From Campylobacter bilis (GTDB lineage: Bacteria; Campylobacterota; Campylobacteria; Campylobacterales; Campylobacteraceae): a stretch of 64,000 nucleotides of DNA. The position numbers and the translations under genes were made by a program. The notes beneath the pieces are model-generated. The model saw only the letters and a program-made list of their open reading frames with translations. It was not told where the DNA came from and made no database searches. The DNA is taken from assembly GCF_016806695.1 (NCBI RefSeq), contig NZ_WUED01000001.1:84445-148444 (forward strand), read 5' to 3'. Shown here one piece after another: positions 8,422-19,390 of this stretch. Position 1 is the stretch's first letter. Each line of letters begins with the position of its first letter.

Positions 8422-9630
8422 TTACCAATCAATTGATTGAATTTTACCAACTTTAAGAGGGAAATAAAAAGTCTTATTTGCATTAACACGAATAACACCT
8501 AAAGCACTTTGCATACCAAGGTATTTAATAAATACTATACTCCCACCATCACTAGAAAATCTTGGAAATAAATTCTTTCCATTTGCGGTTAACTGACGTA
8601 TATAATCACTATGAATTGACATTAAATAAATATTAAACACACCTGCTTGATTAGGTTCACGACTTGAATAAACTAAAAAATCTTTATAAGTAGAAACTGC
8701 TGAATTATTCCTACCATGAAAAACAACTTGCTCAATGCTGCCATTATTTAAATCTTTCATAAAAATATTAGGATAACCCAAACGATCACTTACAAACACT
8801 ATCTTACTATCATCTAAACCAATAAAATTCCCATTGACATCAATACCAGAATAAGTAGTAAGCTGCGTTAAAACTTTAGAATTTAAATCATACAAATAAA
8901 CATCAGGCTGATCTTTTGGTGCCATAGTAACAAGCAATTTAGTCCCATCTGCATTTACATCACTCGCTACAACCATACCTCCACTGGATAAAATCTTGCT
9001 TGCTTTATTAACGTTTAAATCATAACGGTACAAGGTAGGTTTATCATGATCATAAGCTGTATAATAAAATAAAGTTTGTTCTTTATTTCCCCATTTTGGG
9101 AATAAATTAAGCCCACCATCAACAATAATTTTTTGATAAGTCAAAGTATAATCAGCCATAATAATCTGACTTTTCTTAGAACTAGAATTCCTTGCAATAA
9201 GAATTTTATGATCCATCCAATCAACAGGAGCAAGCCCTAAAACATTTACAAAAGCTTTAACACTTTTATGTGCTAAAAAAGGATATTGCTCTAAGCCGCT
9301 TAAAGTATAATTTTGCTCTGATTTTAAAGAAGAACCAACTTTAGTTTTAACATTTAAATTTAAATCATTGCCATTTTTATTTAAAGTATATTCAAAAGTA
9401 TAATTACTTGCTTCAAATCCCTCGCTAACAATTTCGAAATTTGAACTCACTTTCAAATCATTAACGATAATATTATAAAAACTTTTCTTTAAATCTGCAT
9501 CATTTAAATTAGAATTATCTTTAACAATAATTTTTGGTAAAATTGCACCAGAATTAACAATATCAATAATAGGATCTTCTGCCCAAAGACTTCCTAAAAA
9601 GACCAAAAAAATTACAAATTTTCTTTTCAT
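8422..9630 (-). CDS. tolB: TolB, periplasmic beta-propeller of Tol-Pal
   Basis: The 402-residue protein has a signal peptide (KRKFVIFLVFLGSLWAED), an N-terminal mixed domain, and repeated WD40-like TolB propeller blades, for example FPKWGNKEQTLFYY, GTKLLVTMAPKDQPDVYLYD, DSKIVFVSDRLGYPNIFM and FPRFSSDGGSIVFI. TolB shuttles between TolA and Pal in the periplasm to maintain outer-membrane integrity. It overlaps the TolA/TonB-like gene by four bases. The C-terminus QSIDW is intact. Confidence 0.94.
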   Translation of the reverse strand: MKRKFVIFLVFLGSLWAEDPIIDIVNSGAILPKIIVKDNSNLNDADLKKSFYNIIVNDLKVSSNFEIVSEGFEASNYTFEYTLNKNGNDLNLNVKTKVGSSLKSEQNYTLSGLEQYPFLAHKSVKAFVNVLGLAPVDWMDHKILIARNSSSKKSQIIMADYTLTYQKIIVDGGLNLFPKWGNKEQTLFYYTAYDHDKPTLYRYDLNVNKASKILSSGGMVVASDVNADGTKLLVTMAPKDQPDVYLYDLNSKVLTQLTTYSGIDVNGNFIGLDDSKIVFVSDRLGYPNIFMKDLNNGSIEQVVFHGRNNSAVSTYKDFLVYSSREPNQAGVFNIYLMSIHSDYIRQLTANGKNLFPRFSSDGGSIVFIKYLGMQSALGVIRVNANKTFYFPLKVGKIQSIDW

Positions 9631-10412
9631 TTTTTCTCCTCATCGTTTTTAACTTTTACTTCATCTTTTAAATTCATTATAATATTTATATTTTTATTTT
9701 GCGGAGGATAAGCAATAAATTTACCTTTTTGATTTTCTAAAAATTCAGCCACTTTAGCATCATATAAAGGATTACCACTTTTTTCAACTGAAGTATAACC
9801 AAAATTTCCATTTTCATCAATAAAAATTCTTACCTTAACAGAAATTTTATCGCTACTAGGATAATACTGACTCCATCTTTGAGTAATGATACGCACAACC
9901 TTACCTAAAAATTCATCATAAATCCCTTTTTTTTGAACCTTAATACTCTCACCTTGTATTAAACTTTCTTCTTCAAGTAAACTATCATTGAGTTGTTTAA
10001 CGAGTTCAGATGCTTGAGGTTTTAAAGAATTTAAAGAATCTGATTTAGCACTTGATTGAATTTTTGTTGTTTTTTCTTCTTGCATTTGCTTAATATTTCC
10101 AAAAAGTTCATTAAAATCACTTGCTTTTTGATCTATATTTTCAGTTTTAACCGCTTTATTTGTAGTTTGAGCAAAAAGCTTTTCTATATCAACTTGTTGT
10201 GATGATTTTTGCATATGTTTGGAAGTGTTTTTTGGACTTGGTTTTGAAAAATCAGCAAGTTCAATATCTATAAAACTGTCTTTAATATCTGTATATTGGG
10301 TTGCTAATTCAGACTCATGCACAAGTTTAAAAAAAACAAAAACCACCACACAAAGATAAATTGCCAAAGCAAGTAAAAACGAATTAAAATTACTCAGACC
10401 ATAATTTTTCAT
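9627..10412 (-). CDS. TolA/TonB-like energy-transducing protein
   Basis: A 261-residue protein with one N-terminal membrane helix (about residues 11-30), a Lys/Gln/Ser-rich periplasmic linker, and a C-terminal TonB/TolA-type domain (about 165-255; RIITQRWSQYYP, VKVRIFIDENGNFGYTSVEKS). Its place between tolR/exbD and tolB argues that it fills the TolA role in this Tol system, even though the C-terminal domain looks TonB-like. It ends overlapping tolB and begins two bases after the exbD/tolR gene. Confidence 0.85.
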   Translation of the reverse strand: MKNYGLSNFNSFLLALAIYLCVVVFVFFKLVHESELATQYTDIKDSFIDIELADFSKPSPKNTSKHMQKSSQQVDIEKLFAQTTNKAVKTENIDQKASDFNELFGNIKQMQEEKTTKIQSSAKSDSLNSLKPQASELVKQLNDSLLEEESLIQGESIKVQKKGIYDEFLGKVVRIITQRWSQYYPSSDKISVKVRIFIDENGNFGYTSVEKSGNPLYDAKVAEFLENQKGKFIAYPPQNKNINIIMNLKDEVKVKNDEEKK

Positions 10413-10414
10413 GA

Positions 10415-10804
10415 TTATTCAGTTTGCAAAGCGACTTTAGTAAATCCTAGATTTTTTACACTTCTTAAAACTGAAATTACATCATCATATTTTAAGCTTT
10501 TATCAGCACGTATAAAAACTGGATTTTCGGTATTAAAATACGCTTTTTTTTGAGCAAGATTATCAGCAAAACTTACAAAATCATATTTTTCTTGATTTAA
10601 AAAAATTTCTTTTTTTGCATTGATAGTAATGATTAAGCTTTTAACAGTGGGTGCACTAGAATTTTTTTGACTCCCTTGTGGGAGATTAACCTTTTCTTCA
10701 TAAGTAATACTTGGAGCAGTTACCATCAAAATAGCGAGTAAAACAAGCATAATATCCACCAAAGGTGTGATATTTAACTCGGGCTTTTCATCATCAAATG
10801 GCAT
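10415..10804 (-). CDS. tolR: ExbD/TolR proton-channel subunit
   Basis: A 129-residue protein with one membrane helix right after PELNITPLVDIMLVLLAI; Asp17 in that motif is the conserved proton-path aspartate of ExbD/TolR. The periplasmic domain ends with the TolR-like RADKSLKYDDVISVLRSVKNLGF. It pairs with the TolQ/ExbB protein encoded just upstream. Campylobacter annotations usually call it ExbD2; the tolB/pal context is why I prefer TolR. Confidence 0.88.
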   Translation of the reverse strand: MPFDDEKPELNITPLVDIMLVLLAILMVTAPSITYEEKVNLPQGSQKNSSAPTVKSLIITINAKKEIFLNQEKYDFVSFADNLAQKKAYFNTENPVFIRADKSLKYDDVISVLRSVKNLGFTKVALQTE

Positions 10805-10816
10805 AGTTTAAGCCTT

Positions 10817-11371
10817 TTATTTTTGAGAATTTAAAACTTTAATCTCACTATCAATAATGCTTAAAAGTTCAAAGGCTTTTCTTTTGATAATAAGATGAAA
10901 AGTATAAGCAGGTATGGCTACTAAAATACCGCAAGCTGTTGCAACCAAAGCCTCACTAATTTTAGGTGCAATAATACTTAAAGAATTTTGCGTTCCTAAT
11001 CCGCCAAAAGTTTCAAGTATAGCAATAATTGTCCCAAAAAGCCCTATAAAAGGCGAAGTAGAAGCAATAATACTTAACCAAGTAAGCCCTACAGAAGCAC
11101 GACGACTTGCTAAATTCCTATAAATTTCTAAATGCGATGGGGTAATATCACTACATTTGCTTAAAATAGAATCTGTACGACTTAAATCCTTCTCTCCTAA
11201 ATGCAAAGCTTGTAAGCTTTCCTTTTCTCTACTTTTCCAAGCTGCCAAATAAGTCGACCTAGCAAATAAAACACTAAAAGTCAAAATAAAATATAAAGAA
11301 AGCCATAATAAAACTATGTAAGTAATAGCACTTGAACCATTGAAAAAATGAAATACAGCTTCAAAATTCAT
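10817..11371 (-). CDS. tolQ: ExbB/TolQ proton-channel subunit
   Basis: A 184-residue MotA/TolQ/ExbB family protein with three membrane segments (about residues 16-37, 95-120 and 140-165). The conserved second and third helices show SIIASTSPFIGLFGTIIAIL and ISEALVATACGILVAIPAY, including the family Thr residues. With TolR it forms the proton-driven motor that powers the TolA-like protein. It overlaps atpC by one base, linking the Tol genes to the ATP synthase operon. Campylobacter literature calls it ExbB2. Confidence 0.88.
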   Translation of the reverse strand: MNFEAVFHFFNGSSAITYIVLLWLSLYFILTFSVLFARSTYLAAWKSREKESLQALHLGEKDLSRTDSILSKCSDITPSHLEIYRNLASRRASVGLTWLSIIASTSPFIGLFGTIIAILETFGGLGTQNSLSIIAPKISEALVATACGILVAIPAYTFHLIIKRKAFELLSIIDSEIKVLNSQK

Positions 11372-11760
11372 TAATGTGCCTTTATATTATCAAATTTTGA
11401 AAAAGTTGCTGCTAAAGCTACACTATCAGAACTCATAGACTTAATCAAATCCTTTGCTTGCATAAGATTTTTTTCTATCTCGCTTTCATCATCTCCACAA
11501 ATACAAACCGCACCCTTAGCTAAAACACAAATTTTATCTTCATCTACCTTAGCATGCCCCGCATCAATGGCTATTAATTCATGATTTAAATCGGCTTTTT
11601 CAATATCAATCACTCCTGATTTCAAAGAAGAAACCAAAGCAGCATGCCCCTTAAGTACACCAAATTCTCCTTCACTACCGGGTAAAGTTACAGATTTTAC
11701 TTCTCCTTGATAAATCATACCCATAGGTGTAATTAACTCGAAATTAATCAAATCATTCAT
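11371..11760 (-). CDS. atpC: ATP synthase F1 epsilon subunit
   Basis: A 129-residue epsilon subunit with the N-terminal beta-sandwich pattern FELITPMGMIYQGEVKSVTLPGSEGEFGVL (given here in parts: ITPMGMIYQGEV, LPGSEGEFGVLKGHA) and a helical tail. It links the gamma rotor to regulation of ATP hydrolysis. It follows atpD by three bases and overlaps tolQ by one. Confidence 0.94.
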   Translation of the reverse strand: MNDLINFELITPMGMIYQGEVKSVTLPGSEGEFGVLKGHAALVSSLKSGVIDIEKADLNHELIAIDAGHAKVDEDKICVLAKGAVCICGDDESEIEKNLMQAKDLIKSMSSDSVALAATFSKFDNIKAH

Positions 11761-11763
11761 TGA

Positions 11764-13164
<1,401 letters not shown>

Positions 13165-13185
13165 TTATCTTCTCCTTAAAATTTA

Positions 13186-14070
13186 CTATTTCATCGACTC
13201 AACACCACTAATAATTTCAATAAGTTCAGTGGTAATGGATTCTTGTCTTGCTTTATTATAAGCTAAATTCAATTGTTTAACTCTTGCTTTAGCATTATTA
13301 GTAGCATTGTCCATAGCTTGCATCCTAGCACTATGTTCTGCGGCTAAAGAATCAATTAAAGCATAATACATATTATATTCCAAATATGTTTTCATTAAAT
13401 CTTGCAAAACCTCACTTCCCTCAGGTTCTAACTCTAAAAGAGAATTATGAATCTTTTCAATACTTTTTGGTTCAACGGGAATAAGATGATTGATTTTAAG
13501 TTCTTGAGTTATCATATTTTTATAACCATTGTGTATTAAAATAACCTCATCTGTATTAGCATTTAAAAAATCCTCCACAGCAGCATGGATAATTTCACAT
13601 GCTTTTTCATAATCTGGATTAGAACTAAGATGGAAATATTTTTCTAATAATTCTATTTTTTGGAAATTAAAATATTCAATCCCACTTTTACCTATAGCTC
13701 TAAGACGTACAGTAATGTTTTTTGCTTCATACTCTTTTAATAATTCAGTAATTGTTTTTAAAGTTTTAATATTAAAACCACCGCACAAGCCTTTATCAGC
13801 AGTAATAAATATCAAATCCACAGTTTTAATTTGTTCTTTTTTATGGAATAAAGTCAATCTTGCATCGTTTTGATTGTGGATAATTTTATTAATTTGAAAT
13901 GAAATTTCATTTAAAATTTCATCGATTTTTTGGGCATAAATTCTAGATCTCTTAGCTGCCTCTTCTGCTTTTTTAAGTTTAGCAGTAGAGACTAATTTCA
14001 TAGCATTAGTTGTTTTTTGCGTGTTATGGACACTTTTAATTTTTCTTTTAATTTCTTTTAAATTAGACAT
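13186..14070 (-). CDS. atpG: ATP synthase F1 gamma subunit
   Basis: The 294-residue central-shaft subunit. N-terminal [32 protein letters not shown] and C-terminal [19 protein letters not shown] and [15 protein letters not shown] (quoted in short pieces: [37 protein letters not shown]) are the two helices of the rotor coiled coil. [12 protein letters not shown] is the typical motif of the globular part. It follows atpA by eight bases. Confidence 0.96.
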   Translation of the reverse strand: MSNLKEIKRKIKSVHNTQKTTNAMKLVSTAKLKKAEEAAKRSRIYAQKIDEILNEISFQINKIIHNQNDARLTLFHKKEQIKTVDLIFITADKGLCGGFNIKTLKTITELLKEYEAKNITVRLRAIGKSGIEYFNFQKIELLEKYFHLSSNPDYEKACEIIHAAVEDFLNANTDEVILIHNGYKNMITQELKINHLIPVEPKSIEKIHNSLLELEPEGSEVLQDLMKTYLEYNMYYALIDSLAAEHSARMQAMDNATNNAKARVKQLNLAYNKARQESITTELIEIISGVESMK

Positions 14071-14078
14071 AAAAGACC

Positions 14079-15584
14079 TTATAAATGATTTGCTTTAAAC
14101 TCATTAATGGTTTTAGCTAATTTTTCTTCTAATTCAGAATCTAAAGCTTTTTTAGAACGAATTTGATCAAAAATATCTGGGTACTTTGCTTCAATAAAAG
14201 GATAAATTCCTTCTTCAAATTCTTTAATCTTGGAAAGTTCAACATCATCTAAGAAACCTTTAGTTCCAGCAAAAATTAAAACCACTTGTTTTTCAATGCT
14301 AAGAGGAGAATAAGGGGCTTGTTTTAAAAGTTCAACCATTCTTTGACCCCGTTCAAGCTGCTTTCTGCTTGCTTCATCTAAATCGCTTGCAAACTGTGCA
14401 AAAGCCTGAAGTTCTCTATATTGTGCAAGATCAAGTCTTAAAGTTCCTGAAACCTGTTTAGTAGCTTTAATTTGTGCCGCACCACCAACACGTGATACAG
14501 ACAAACCAACATTAATAGCAGGACGAATACCAGAATTAAATAAATCAGTTTCTAAGAAAATTTGTCCATCTGTAATAGAAATAACATTAGTTGGAATATA
14601 AGCAGAAACATCTCCTGCTTGTGTTTCAATGATTGGCAAAGCTGTTAATGAACCTGATCCTAATTCATCATTTAATTTACTCGCTCTTTCTAAAAGCCTT
14701 GAATGAAGATAAAAAACATCACCTGGATAAGCTTCACGACCTGGAGGACGACGTAAAATTAAAGACATTTCACGATAAGCTACAGCATGTTTACTTAAAT
14801 CATCATAAACAATCAAAGCATGTTTAGAATTATCCCTAAAAAACTCACCCATAGTCACACCTGTATAAGGAGCTAAATACTGTAAAGGAGCAGGATCTGA
14901 AGCACCCGCATTTACAACAATAGTATATTCCATAGCTCCATGTTCTTCAAGTCTTTTGACAACCTGTGCTACTGTGCTTTGCTTTTGTCCTATTGCAACA
15001 TATATACAAATCACTCCTTGACCCCTTTGAGAAATGATAGTATCTATAGCAACAGTTGTTTTTCCTGTTTGTCTATCACCAATAATAAGTTCTCTTTGAC
15101 CACGGCCAATAGGCACAAGCGCATCAATAGCTTTTATACCTGTATATAAAGGTTCATGAACACTTTTTCTAGCCATAATTCCTTTTGCTTTTTCTTCAAC
15201 ATAACGATACTCATTGGCATTAATAGTACCTTTAGCATCAATAGGCTCACCCAAAGCATTCACCACACGACCAATTAAAGATTCTCCTACTGGAACTTTG
15301 AGTAGTTTTTTAAGTCTTTTTACAGAAGTGCCTTCTTTTAAACCTTCACCTTTTCCTAGTATAACCACACCCACACTTGACTCTTCGAGATTTAAAGCCA
15401 TACCTTTATCGCCATTATCAAATTCTACCATTTCACCGGCCATAATATTTTTAAGACCATAAACTTTAGCAACACCATCAGCTACAGAAATAATCTTTCC
15501 CGTTTCTTCGATTTCAAGACTTAAATCAAAATTTTCAATTCTTTCTTTAATTATCGAACTGATTTCATCAGCTTTAAATTTCAT
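14079..15584 (-). CDS. atpA: ATP synthase F1 alpha subunit
   Basis: A 501-residue non-catalytic nucleotide-binding subunit. The P-loop GDRQTGKT is at residues 169-176; the alpha-specific [20 protein letters not shown] and [20 protein letters not shown] motifs are present. Normal length and no disruption. It sits between atpH and atpG in the operon. Confidence 0.98.
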   Translation of the reverse strand: MKFKADEISSIIKERIENFDLSLEIEETGKIISVADGVAKVYGLKNIMAGEMVEFDNGDKGMALNLEESSVGVVILGKGEGLKEGTSVKRLKKLLKVPVGESLIGRVVNALGEPIDAKGTINANEYRYVEEKAKGIMARKSVHEPLYTGIKAIDALVPIGRGQRELIIGDRQTGKTTVAIDTIISQRGQGVICIYVAIGQKQSTVAQVVKRLEEHGAMEYTIVVNAGASDPAPLQYLAPYTGVTMGEFFRDNSKHALIVYDDLSKHAVAYREMSLILRRPPGREAYPGDVFYLHSRLLERASKLNDELGSGSLTALPIIETQAGDVSAYIPTNVISITDGQIFLETDLFNSGIRPAINVGLSVSRVGGAAQIKATKQVSGTLRLDLAQYRELQAFAQFASDLDEASRKQLERGQRMVELLKQAPYSPLSIEKQVVLIFAGTKGFLDDVELSKIKEFEEGIYPFIEAKYPDIFDQIRSKKALDSELEEKLAKTINEFKANHL

Positions 15585-15597
15585 TTACTTTTTCTCC

Positions 15598-16119
15598 TTA
15601 GATAATTTTCAATATATATTCATTCAATTTATTTTGAAGAGCTTTCATGGAAAAAGAAAGTTCATAACCTAATTCTTCTAATTCTATTTTGACACTATCA
15701 TCTTGGTTTGTTTTATTATTTAATTTAATATTTGCATTAAACTTTTTATTGAGTTTTACTTGAAGATCTGCAAGATCTTTTGGATCTAATTTTTCTTTAG
15801 AATAAATAATACCTTCAAAAATATTCTCTTTAAAAGCTTTTTGTCTTTGAAGCTCTTTAATAATATGCGGAATGCAGCTTAATCTTGAATTTTCGACTAA
15901 AAGTTTTAAAAAATTTTGAAAATTAGAATTTTTTGTTTCAAAAAAAGAATTAAGAAATTCTATTTTTTTTTCTTTTTTAACCTGAGTGGACTCTATAATA
16001 TTTCTAAATTTTGGCAAAGCAAAAGCGGAATTTAAAATACATAAATTTTGATAAAATTCATCTATATCTGCCCTTGAGATTATGGCTTTTGCATATCTTG
16101 TCGCAATCATACTTTCCAT
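15598..16119 (-). CDS. atpH: ATP synthase F1 delta subunit
   Basis: A 173-residue delta subunit, identified by length, position between atpF and atpA and by the N-terminal ATRYAKAIISRA motif together with FLKLLVENSRL in the middle. It connects F1 to the b-type stalk. Four bases separate it from atpF. Confidence 0.93.
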   Translation of the reverse strand: MESMIATRYAKAIISRADIDEFYQNLCILNSAFALPKFRNIIESTQVKKEKKIEFLNSFFETKNSNFQNFLKLLVENSRLSCIPHIIKELQRQKAFKENIFEGIIYSKEKLDPKDLADLQVKLNKKFNANIKLNNKTNQDDSVKIELEELGYELSFSMKALQNKLNEYILKII

Positions 16120-16123
16120 ATTT

Positions 16124-16636
16124 TTAAGATACCTTTTTCATCATAAGTTCTATAATTTCATTTTGTTTTAATGTCATGTTAGGATCAATAAAAATTTCTT
16201 TTAAAACATCTGATACTAATTCTTTTTCCATTTTTCTTAATTCATAATTTTTTTGATCTTCAAAATGTTTTTGAAGTAAATCTAGCTCATCTTGAGTCTC
16301 TTTTTTGATATTTTGAACCAAAATCTCAGCTTCTTTTTTTGCTGTAACTAAAGCTGCTGCTGAATTGGCTTTAGCTTCTTCAAGCTTTTTCATTGTGTCT
16401 AATTTCTTAGCCTTGCTTTCTAAAAGTTTTTTTTGGATTTCATCAAGTTTAAAAGAAATTTTCAAGATACGATTTTTATAAAAATTTTTAAATGGAGTAG
16501 CTGCAAAATAATACAATATAGCTATAAAAATTAAAAAATTAATAGTTCTTGAGACAATATCGTATTCACCATTACCATTAGACGCACTAAAAGCATACAA
16601 AGGAAGTAATAATACGATATAATTTAACTTTCTCAT
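16124..16636 (-). CDS. atpF: ATP synthase F0 b subunit
   Basis: A 170-residue stalk subunit with a hydrophobic N-terminus (the first 18 residues may be a signal-like segment), a membrane helix INFLIFIAILYYFAATPF at about 32-49 and a long charged amphipathic helix to the end. Epsilonproteobacteria encode two different b subunits side by side; this is the one next to atpH. It follows the b' gene by eight bases. Confidence 0.92.
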   Translation of the reverse strand: MRKLNYIVLLLPLYAFSASNGNGEYDIVSRTINFLIFIAILYYFAATPFKNFYKNRILKISFKLDEIQKKLLESKAKKLDTMKKLEEAKANSAAALVTAKKEAEILVQNIKKETQDELDLLQKHFEDQKNYELRKMEKELVSDVLKEIFIDPNMTLKQNEIIELMMKKVS

Positions 16637-16644
16637 CTTTCTCC

Positions 16645-17070
16645 TTAAATTTTCTTTATACTACTTTTTAAAACTTTCTTAAGTTCTGGCAAATGCATTT
16701 GTAAATGTTCTTTTAATTCCTGCTTTTGGGCAGCTAATTCTACATAAAAACTGGCCATTTTTTTTTCTAACTCTTCTTTTTTGCTTTTAATAATTTGTTC
16801 TGCTTCTTCTTTAGCAATAGTTATAGCAGCTTGTTTAATTTTATAAATTTCTTCTTTAGTGTTAGCATGGATCGCTTCTAATTGATCATTGACACCTAAG
16901 GCCTCTTGAGAATTTTCTTTTACCTTATTTTCATCATTTCTTATAGAATCATTTCTTTCATCCATAAATTTCAAAAGAGGCTTATACAACATGCTATTTA
17001 AAATAACTATCATAGCTAAAAAAATAGCCATAGTCGCAAGCATTATAGAAGAATGCATATCTTCAAACAT
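16645..17070 (-). CDS. atpF': ATP synthase F0 b' subunit
   Basis: A 141-residue b-type stalk subunit: membrane segment at about residues 9-28 (MLATMAIFLAMIVILNSMLY) then a charged helix with many Lys and Glu. PLLKFMDERN just after the membrane helix is typical of b'. It heads the ATP synthase cluster. Genes for the a and c subunits are not in the window, as expected for Campylobacter where they lie elsewhere. Confidence 0.92.
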   Translation of the reverse strand: MFEDMHSSIMLATMAIFLAMIVILNSMLYKPLLKFMDERNDSIRNDENKVKENSQEALGVNDQLEAIHANTKEEIYKIKQAAITIAKEEAEQIIKSKKEELEKKMASFYVELAAQKQELKEHLQMHLPELKKVLKSSIKKI

Positions 17071-17102
17071 AATTCTCCTTACTAGAAAATTTTTGAAGAT
17101 CT

Positions 17103-17108
17103 ATTCTA
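17103..17108 (-). promoter_or_regulatory. Probable -10 box before the ATP synthase genes
   Basis: TAGAAT preceded by TGA, giving an extended -10 (TGATAGAAT) in the 61-base gap between parB and atpF'. It lies 33 bases before the atpF' start. It would give the ATP synthase operon its own promoter in addition to read-through from parAB. Confidence 0.4.
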
Positions 17109-17131
17109 TCATAGAAAAACTAAGATTTTGG

Positions 17132-17968
17132 TTAAAGCTTTCCAAGGATTTGGGTTAATTGCCTAATTTTATCAATATTTTCCAAATAAATTATAAAATC
17201 ACCATGTTTATTTTTACAATTAAAGCCCAAACGATTTAATATTTGTTTTAATTTTTTTATTTCATTATCAAATTCTTCATCAGTAAAATCACCATTATTT
17301 TTTATTTTTTTAACTATTTTTTCAGTGTCTCTAACATTAAGCTTTTGACCTATTATACTATCAACTAACATCTTTTCATGCTTTTTATTTAAACCTACTA
17401 AAACCTTGGCATGACCTTGAGAAATTTTACCCAAAGCAATCAATTCTTGAGTCTTAGCATCTAAATTTAAAAGCCTTAAAGTATTTGTTATTTGAGTACG
17501 GGATTTATGGATAAGTTCTGCTAAATTTTCTTGAGTGATTTTATAAACTTGCATCAAATCTTTATAAGAATTAGCAAGCTCTATGGGATTTAAATTTTCT
17601 CTTTGTATATTCTCTATAAGGGCTAATTCTCTTAGTTTACTCTCATCAATATCAGCAATAAAAGCTAAAATTTCTTTTTCTTCTAATAATTTCATCGCTC
17701 TTAAACGACGTTCTCCAGCAACTAAAACAAACTGATCTTTTTTCTTAAATACAATAATAGGTTGTATCAGTCCAAATTCTTTAATAGAATTGGCAAGTTC
17801 TTCTAAAGCTTCCTTATCAAAATTTTTTCTTGGTTGGAAAGGATTGGGAAAAATTTTATCAATTCGTATCATAATGCTTTGATTTTTATCAAAACCCAAT
17901 TCCTTACTATAAACAGTATCCATATCACTAATTAAAGTGCTTAAGCCTCTATCCTTATTTAATCCCAT
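17132..17968 (-). CDS. parB: Chromosome partitioning protein ParB
   Basis: A 278-residue ParB/Spo0J: the CTP-binding ParB domain starts with IDKIFPNPFQPRKNFDKEAL, contains the GERRLRA box (catalytic/CTP site) near residue 85-91 and continues with a helix-turn-helix region around ITQENLAELIHKSRTQITNTL. It binds parS sites near the origin to form the segregation complex. It lies four bases after parA. I see no obvious palindromic parS of the GTTTCACGTGAAAC type in the window. Confidence 0.95.
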   Translation of the reverse strand: MGLNKDRGLSTLISDMDTVYSKELGFDKNQSIMIRIDKIFPNPFQPRKNFDKEALEELANSIKEFGLIQPIIVFKKKDQFVLVAGERRLRAMKLLEEKEILAFIADIDESKLRELALIENIQRENLNPIELANSYKDLMQVYKITQENLAELIHKSRTQITNTLRLLNLDAKTQELIALGKISQGHAKVLVGLNKKHEKMLVDSIIGQKLNVRDTEKIVKKIKNNGDFTDEEFDNEIKKLKQILNRLGFNCKNKHGDFIIYLENIDKIRQLTQILGKL

Positions 17969-17972
17969 TAAA

Positions 17973-18758
17973 TTATCCTAATATAGAATATGCCAAATTT
18001 TGATAGGCTAAAGACCCAGGGGATTTAATATCATAAAGTATGATAGGCTTACCAAAACTTGGGCTTTCAGCAAGCTTCACATTACGAGGAATAACAATAA
18101 AATCATCTTCATTACCATTGATAGTAAATAATTGTTTTTTAAAATTTTGTTTTAAATCATCTACCACATCTTTAGATAAATTATTTTGCGAACTATACAT
18201 CGTTGGTAAAAATCCACGAACTCTAAGTTTAGGATTGAGAGTTTTTTTGATTATTTTAATAGTATTTAAAACCATGGCCACCCCTTCAAGTGCATAAAAT
18301 TCACACTGTATAGGGATAATAACGCTATCGCTTGCTGCAAATGCATTGATTGTAATACTACCAAGAGCAGGTGGAGAATCAATGATAATAAAATCATAAT
18401 CATCAAGCACTTCTTGGATTTGATTTTTAAGCAGCATTTTTTTTTCATTATTTTCGCCCTTAGCAAGTTCTTGTTCTATACCTACAAGACCTATATTTGA
18501 AGGTGCTAAATGAAGCTGTGGTAATTCTGTTTTTAAAATAATATCAGAAAGCTTTTTTCTTCCTATAAAAACATGATAAATATTATACTCGTAATTATTA
18601 CGATTAAAACCAAGTCCTGTGGTAGCATTTGCTTGAGGATCTACATCAATTAAAAGCACTTTTTTTTCCGCTACCGCTAAAGAAGCTGCTAAATTTACAG
18701 CTGTTGTTGTTTTGCCAACCCCCCCTTTTTGATTAGCTATTGTAATAATTTCACTCAT
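17973..18758 (-). CDS. parA: Chromosome partitioning ATPase ParA
   Basis: A 261-residue deviant-Walker ATPase: KGGVGKTTTAVNLA at residues 11-24 (signature Lys in KGG), Walker B-like LLIDVDPQAN and YDFIIIDSPPALGS. ParA moves ParB-parS complexes along the nucleoid. The start overlaps the birA end by four bases; the order birA-parA-parB-atp is typical of Campylobacter. Confidence 0.96.
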   Translation of the reverse strand: MSEIITIANQKGGVGKTTTAVNLAASLAVAEKKVLLIDVDPQANATTGLGFNRNNYEYNIYHVFIGRKKLSDIILKTELPQLHLAPSNIGLVGIEQELAKGENNEKKMLLKNQIQEVLDDYDFIIIDSPPALGSITINAFAASDSVIIPIQCEFYALEGVAMVLNTIKIIKKTLNPKLRVRGFLPTMYSSQNNLSKDVVDDLKQNFKKQLFTINGNEDDFIVIPRNVKLAESPSFGKPIILYDIKSPGSLAYQNLAYSILG

Positions 18759-19390
18759 CTTAAACTATACACCCTTTTATCGCCTAATAAAATTGAACCA
18801 TCCTTATATAAAAAAGAATCTCCAAGTGAAAAAACTCTACCTTCATAATGGACACTAAATTTTCTTGATTTTTCAAATTCTAACATATACTTGCTAAAAA
18901 TATTCTTCCATGAAATTTTTTTTTCTACTTTTTCTAAAAACTCACATACTAAATCATCAAGCGGGATTTTTATATCACAGAAAGCCGCATTTTTAGGTGC
19001 AAATTCAAGATTAAAACCTAAACCTACTATAATAAAATTAGAAATTTTAGCGCTTATAATTCCGCCTGCTTTTTTATCATCTAAATACAAATCATTAGGC
19101 CATTTAACCCAAATTTTAGAACCTTTTTCTTGTAAAATCTCTTTAAACAAATAAGCAAAATAAATACTCGCAGAAACTAAAGGCAAATCTTTGGGCAAAT
19201 CTCTTTTTTCAATACAAAAAGACAAATGCAAATTCCCTTTTAAACCCTGCCAAGAATTTTCTCTACTTCCAACTCCATTGGTTTGCTCTAAAGCATAGAT
19301 GGCAAAATTGCTCTCAATTTTACCACTACGAATTTGATCACATAAAAAAACATGAGTAGACTCTATACTCTTAACACAAACAATCTTCAT
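18755..19390 (-). CDS. birA: Biotin-[acetyl-CoA carboxylase] ligase
   Basis: A 211-residue BPL/LplA/LipB-fold enzyme that attaches biotin to the carboxylase carrier. The biotin-loop region reads EQTNGVGSRENSWQG, a relative of GRGRxGRxW, and the catalytic lysine lies in IWVKWPNDLYLD. There is no N-terminal DNA-binding domain, so it is the monofunctional type and not a repressor. It overlaps fmt by 20 bases and parA by four. Confidence 0.92.
   Translation of the reverse strand: MKIVCVKSIESTHVFLCDQIRSGKIESNFAIYALEQTNGVGSRENSWQGLKGNLHLSFCIEKRDLPKDLPLVSASIYFAYLFKEILQEKGSKIWVKWPNDLYLDDKKAGGIISAKISNFIIVGLGFNLEFAPKNAAFCDIKIPLDDLVCEFLEKVEKKISWKNIFSKYMLEFEKSRKFSVHYEGRVFSLGDSFLYKDGSILLGDKRVYSLR

Noticed and set aside
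17132..18758. parS centromere site near parAB
   Set aside because: No GTTTCAC-GTGAAAC-like palindrome seen in or near these genes.
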